Assembly (NCBI RefSeq): GCF_024623785.1
Contig: NZ_JANKBZ010000006.1
Span: forward strand, 248,001 to 312,000
Direction of reading: 5' to 3'
DNA length: 64,000 bases
DNA from: Archangium lipolyticum
GTDB lineage: Bacteria > Myxococcota > Myxococcia > Myxococcales > Myxococcaceae
Part shown: piece by piece, positions 62,003 through 64,000 of the stretch
How positions within the stretch are numbered: the stretch's first letter is position 1
Layout: each line of letters begins with the position of its first letter
Made by a program: the position numbers and the translations under genes
The notes under the pieces: generated by a model
Told to the model about the DNA's origin: nothing
Databases searched by the model: none
Seen by the model: only the letters and a program-made list of their open reading frames with translations

Positions 62003-63522
62003 CGGCCCGAGCGGTCGTTCTTGGCGGAGGCGGCGGCGCGCAGCCGGGTCGACTCGGAGGGCGCGCTCGCCGTGTTCCCCGTGAGGTGGACACGCTCCAG
62101 GCGCTCGAAGCCGCGCAGGCGCTCGGGGAAGTGGGCGGACACGAGCCGGCCCACCTCCACGTCGCGCGCCGGGGGGCACGCCTCCGCCAGCGCCTCCGCC
62201 ATCTGGAGCGCGTTGACGTAACGGCCCTCCGGCTTCTTCGAGAGCGCCACCTCCATCACCTCCCACACGGGCAGGGCGATGCTGCTGGGACGGCCCAGCG
62301 TGTCGTCACAGATGGCGTGCATGGACTCCAGCTCGTCCCCGCGGTCGAACGCGCGCACGCCGGTGAGCGCCTCGAAGAGGATGAGGCCCACGGCGAAGAG
62401 GTCGCTGCGCGCGTCCAGGCGGTGGCCCCGCGCCTGCTCCGGTGACATGTAGAGGGGCTTGCCCTTCACGATGCCCGGCAGCGTCACCGTGCGCTGGGCG
62501 CGCGCCTTGGCCACGCCGAAGTCCAGCACCTTCACCCGCCCGTCGAAGCCCACCATCAGGTTGTGCGGCGACAAGTCGCGGTGCACCAGGTTCAGCGGCA
62601 CCCCGTCCTCCGCCCTGGCGATGTGGGCCGCGTGCAACCCGTGCAGCGCCTGGATGACGACGGCCACCGTCACGGCCGGAGAGGGACGCGTGGTCTTCAG
62701 GAGCCGATCGAAGTCCACCCCGCGCACCAGCTCCATCACCAGGAAGTAGGCGCCCTGGGCCTCACCGAAGTCGTAGAAGGTGACGAGGTTGGGGTGTGAC
62801 AGCCGCAACCCGATGCGCGCCTCGTCCAGGAACTGCTTCACGATGTCCGGGTCCGAGGCCAGGTGCGGGAGGATGCGCTTGAGCGCCACCAGCCGGCCGA
62901 GCCCCTCGGGGCCCCGCGTGCGCGCCACCAGCACCTGTGCCATACCGCCGGTGCCCAGCGGTGTCACCAGCTCGTAGCGGCCGATGCGCCCGCGCGGCCC
63001 CGTCACCGGGTCATCGTCCTGCGGGGCCAGGTCGTCCAGCCGCTCCAGCACGTTGCGCCCGTCGGAGAACGCGAGGAAGGCCACCACCGCGTTGTCCAGC
63101 TGGTCGCCGATGGCGTCCACCAGCTTCATCACCAGCTGGCCGCCGTCGTCGAAGCGCCCCTCCACCACCAACCCCAGGGTGCCCAGCTCCAGCTTGCCGA
63201 GCGCCAGCTGGGAGCAGAAGAGCATCCGCCCGTCCTTCAGGCGGTGCGGGCCCGTCCACTTCGTGGCCTCGAAGACGTCCACCTCCAGCTGGCCCAGCAC
63301 CCGGGTGAGCACCGGGCCCGACGTGCCCCGGAGACAGACGAAGCCGGCGGAGGCGTGCACCAGCCGCGCGCACTGGGTGAGGAACACATCCACCGCCGTG
63401 TCGAGGTCCATGCCTCGCTCCAGGCAGTCCTCGAGGATGTGATCCGCCATCCGCACCACGGCGGTGAGGCCGCGCAGAAAGGCGACTTCTGCTTCGAGCG
63501 AGGGGAATTCCACGGTGCGCAT
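61999..63522 (-). CDS. Ser/Thr protein kinase with N-terminal GAF-like domain
   Basis: Cytoplasmic kinase of 507 residues. Residues 1-165 resemble a GAF-like sensory domain. The kinase follows: LGTGGMAQVLV (189-199), Lys215 in VALKR, HRDLSPHN (D316) and DFG at 334-336. No TM segment is visible; a Ser/Thr-rich C-terminus may be an autophosphorylation region. The end converges with the DUF2171 gene with a 4-bp overlap and no terminator. Confidence 0.88.
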   Translation of the reverse strand: MRTVEFPSLEAEVAFLRGLTAVVRMADHILEDCLERGMDLDTAVDVFLTQCARLVHASAGFVCLRGTSGPVLTRVLGQLEVDVFEATKWTGPHRLKDGRMLFCSQLALGKLELGTLGLVVEGRFDDGGQLVMKLVDAIGDQLDNAVVAFLAFSDGRNVLERLDDLAPQDDDPVTGPRGRIGRYELVTPLGTGGMAQVLVARTRGPEGLGRLVALKRILPHLASDPDIVKQFLDEARIGLRLSHPNLVTFYDFGEAQGAYFLVMELVRGVDFDRLLKTTRPSPAVTVAVVIQALHGLHAAHIARAEDGVPLNLVHRDLSPHNLMVGFDGRVKVLDFGVAKARAQRTVTLPGIVKGKPLYMSPEQARGHRLDARSDLFAVGLILFEALTGVRAFDRGDELESMHAICDDTLGRPSSIALPVWEVMEVALSKKPEGRYVNALQMAEALAEACPPARDVEVGRLVSAHFPERLRGFERLERVHLTGNTASAPSESTRLRAAASAKNDRSGR

Positions 63523-63567
63523 TGAACACCGGGGAGGCGGGCCCCGGGAAGGGGGCCCGCGCGGGGC

Positions 63568-64000
63568 TCAGGAGCCCGACTTCGACTGGTCCGCGTAGAG
63601 GGCGTCCGCGATGCGGTAGGCGCTGGTCTCCAGTTGCTGGTAGGCCTCCTTGATGGCGGCCGGATCCGAGCCCGTCAGCAGTTCCTTGAGGCGGTCCAGA
63701 TCGGCCTTGATCTCCGTCCGGTCCTTCTCCTGGAGCACATTGCCGTACTCCTCCAGGCTCTTCTCGGTGGTGTAGAGGAGCGAGTCGCAGTTGTTGCGCA
63801 GCTCGGCCAGCTCCTTCTTGAGCTTGTCGTTGGCCTGGTTGGCCTGGGCGTCGGAGATCATCGCCTGGATCTCCGCCTCGGACAGGCCGGAGTTGCCCAC
63901 CACGCGCACCTGCTGGATCTTCCCGGTGCCCAGGTCCTTGGCGCTCACGTGCACGATGCCGTTGGCGTCGATGTCGAAGGACACCTCGATCTGCGGCACG
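63568..64000 (-). CDS. dnaK: DnaK-family chaperone, C-terminal part (start outside window)
   Basis: C-terminal fragment of an Hsp70, running off the right edge. Visible are the end of the substrate-binding beta domain (QIEVSFDIDANGIVHVSAKD) and the helical lid (LRNNCDSLLYTTEKSL to ADALYAD). It ends in QSKSGS rather than the Gly-rich EEV/EVK-type tail of housekeeping DnaK, so it may be one of the DnaK paralogues of myxobacteria. The ATPase domain cannot be assessed. Confidence 0.85.
   Translation of the reverse strand, partial: VPQIEVSFDIDANGIVHVSAKDLGTGKIQQVRVVGNSGLSEAEIQAMISDAQANQANDKLKKELAELRNNCDSLLYTTEKSLEEYGNVLQEKDRTEIKADLDRLKELLTGSDPAAIKEAYQQLETSAYRIADALYADQSKSGS

Noticed and set aside
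1-64000. tRNA or rRNA genes
   Set aside because: No tRNA-like cloverleaf segment or rRNA-like sequence was noticed; matches to GTTCGA-type loops lie inside clear coding genes.

Overview
The window is high-GC DNA with dense coding on both strands. It looks like a chromosomal segment of a fruiting myxobacterium, most likely the Cystobacterineae (Archangium/Cystobacter/Stigmatella relatives). The clues are two Ser/Thr kinases (one coupled to a DUF2381 gene), a SitA/SitI-type kin-discrimination toxin pair, a minor-pilin/PilY1 cassette, a MopE-repeat protein, many lipoproteins, a MYXO-CTERM-like tail and GTG starts. No rRNA, tRNA, CRISPR array or insertion sequence was recognised.

Layout. 1-7.5 kb: partial metallophosphoesterase, NagZ, three Gly/Pro-rich lipoproteins, a peroxiredoxin with a histone-like tail, a His-rich lipoprotein divergent from a NicO-type metal transporter, and a REC-DUF4388 response regulator. 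7.5-12.5 kb: a sorted surface protein coupled to an O-methyltransferase-like gene, a DprE1-like oxidase, and a six-TM chemoreceptor. 12.7-24.7 kb is the most distinctive part. An operon of ACP, type III polyketide synthase (PKS) and fatty acyl-AMP ligase (FAAL) runs rightward. A second operon of type III PKS, ICMT-family methyltransferase, ACP, FAAL and FAD oxidoreductase runs leftward. They converge on three tandem M43 metalloprotease lipoproteins, each with its own promoter-like and terminator-like sequences. 24.8-30.6 kb: SitA6/SitI6-like pair, NlpC/P60 protein, hemerythrin, MarR regulator, zinc-ribbon protein, endonuclease/phosphatase-family lipoprotein, DUF4336 protein. 30.8-31.0 kb: a microviridin-type (graspetide) precursor with two KYPSD cores and no modifying enzyme nearby. 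31.3-38.5 kb: minor pilins and PilY1. 38.6-49 kb: ProRS, small lipoprotein, S8 protease, YdjM-like protein, ThpR, MopE-repeat lipoprotein, Tam-like methyltransferase. 49.2-56.1 kb: envelope proteins and the DUF2381-kinase pair. 56.3-61.1 kb: a complete branched-chain amino acid ABC operon (SBP-LivH-LivM-LivG-LivF). 61.3-64 kb: DUF2171 protein, GAF-like/kinase protein, and the 3' end of a dnaK-family gene.

How the parts relate. In both PKS operons the FAAL would activate a fatty acid and load it on the adjacent ACP as a starter for the type III PKS. In the leftward operon the methyltransferase and FAD enzyme would tailor the resulting phenolic or pyrone lipid. Six copies of a palindromic intergenic repeat are scattered across the window; one supplies the end of thpR.
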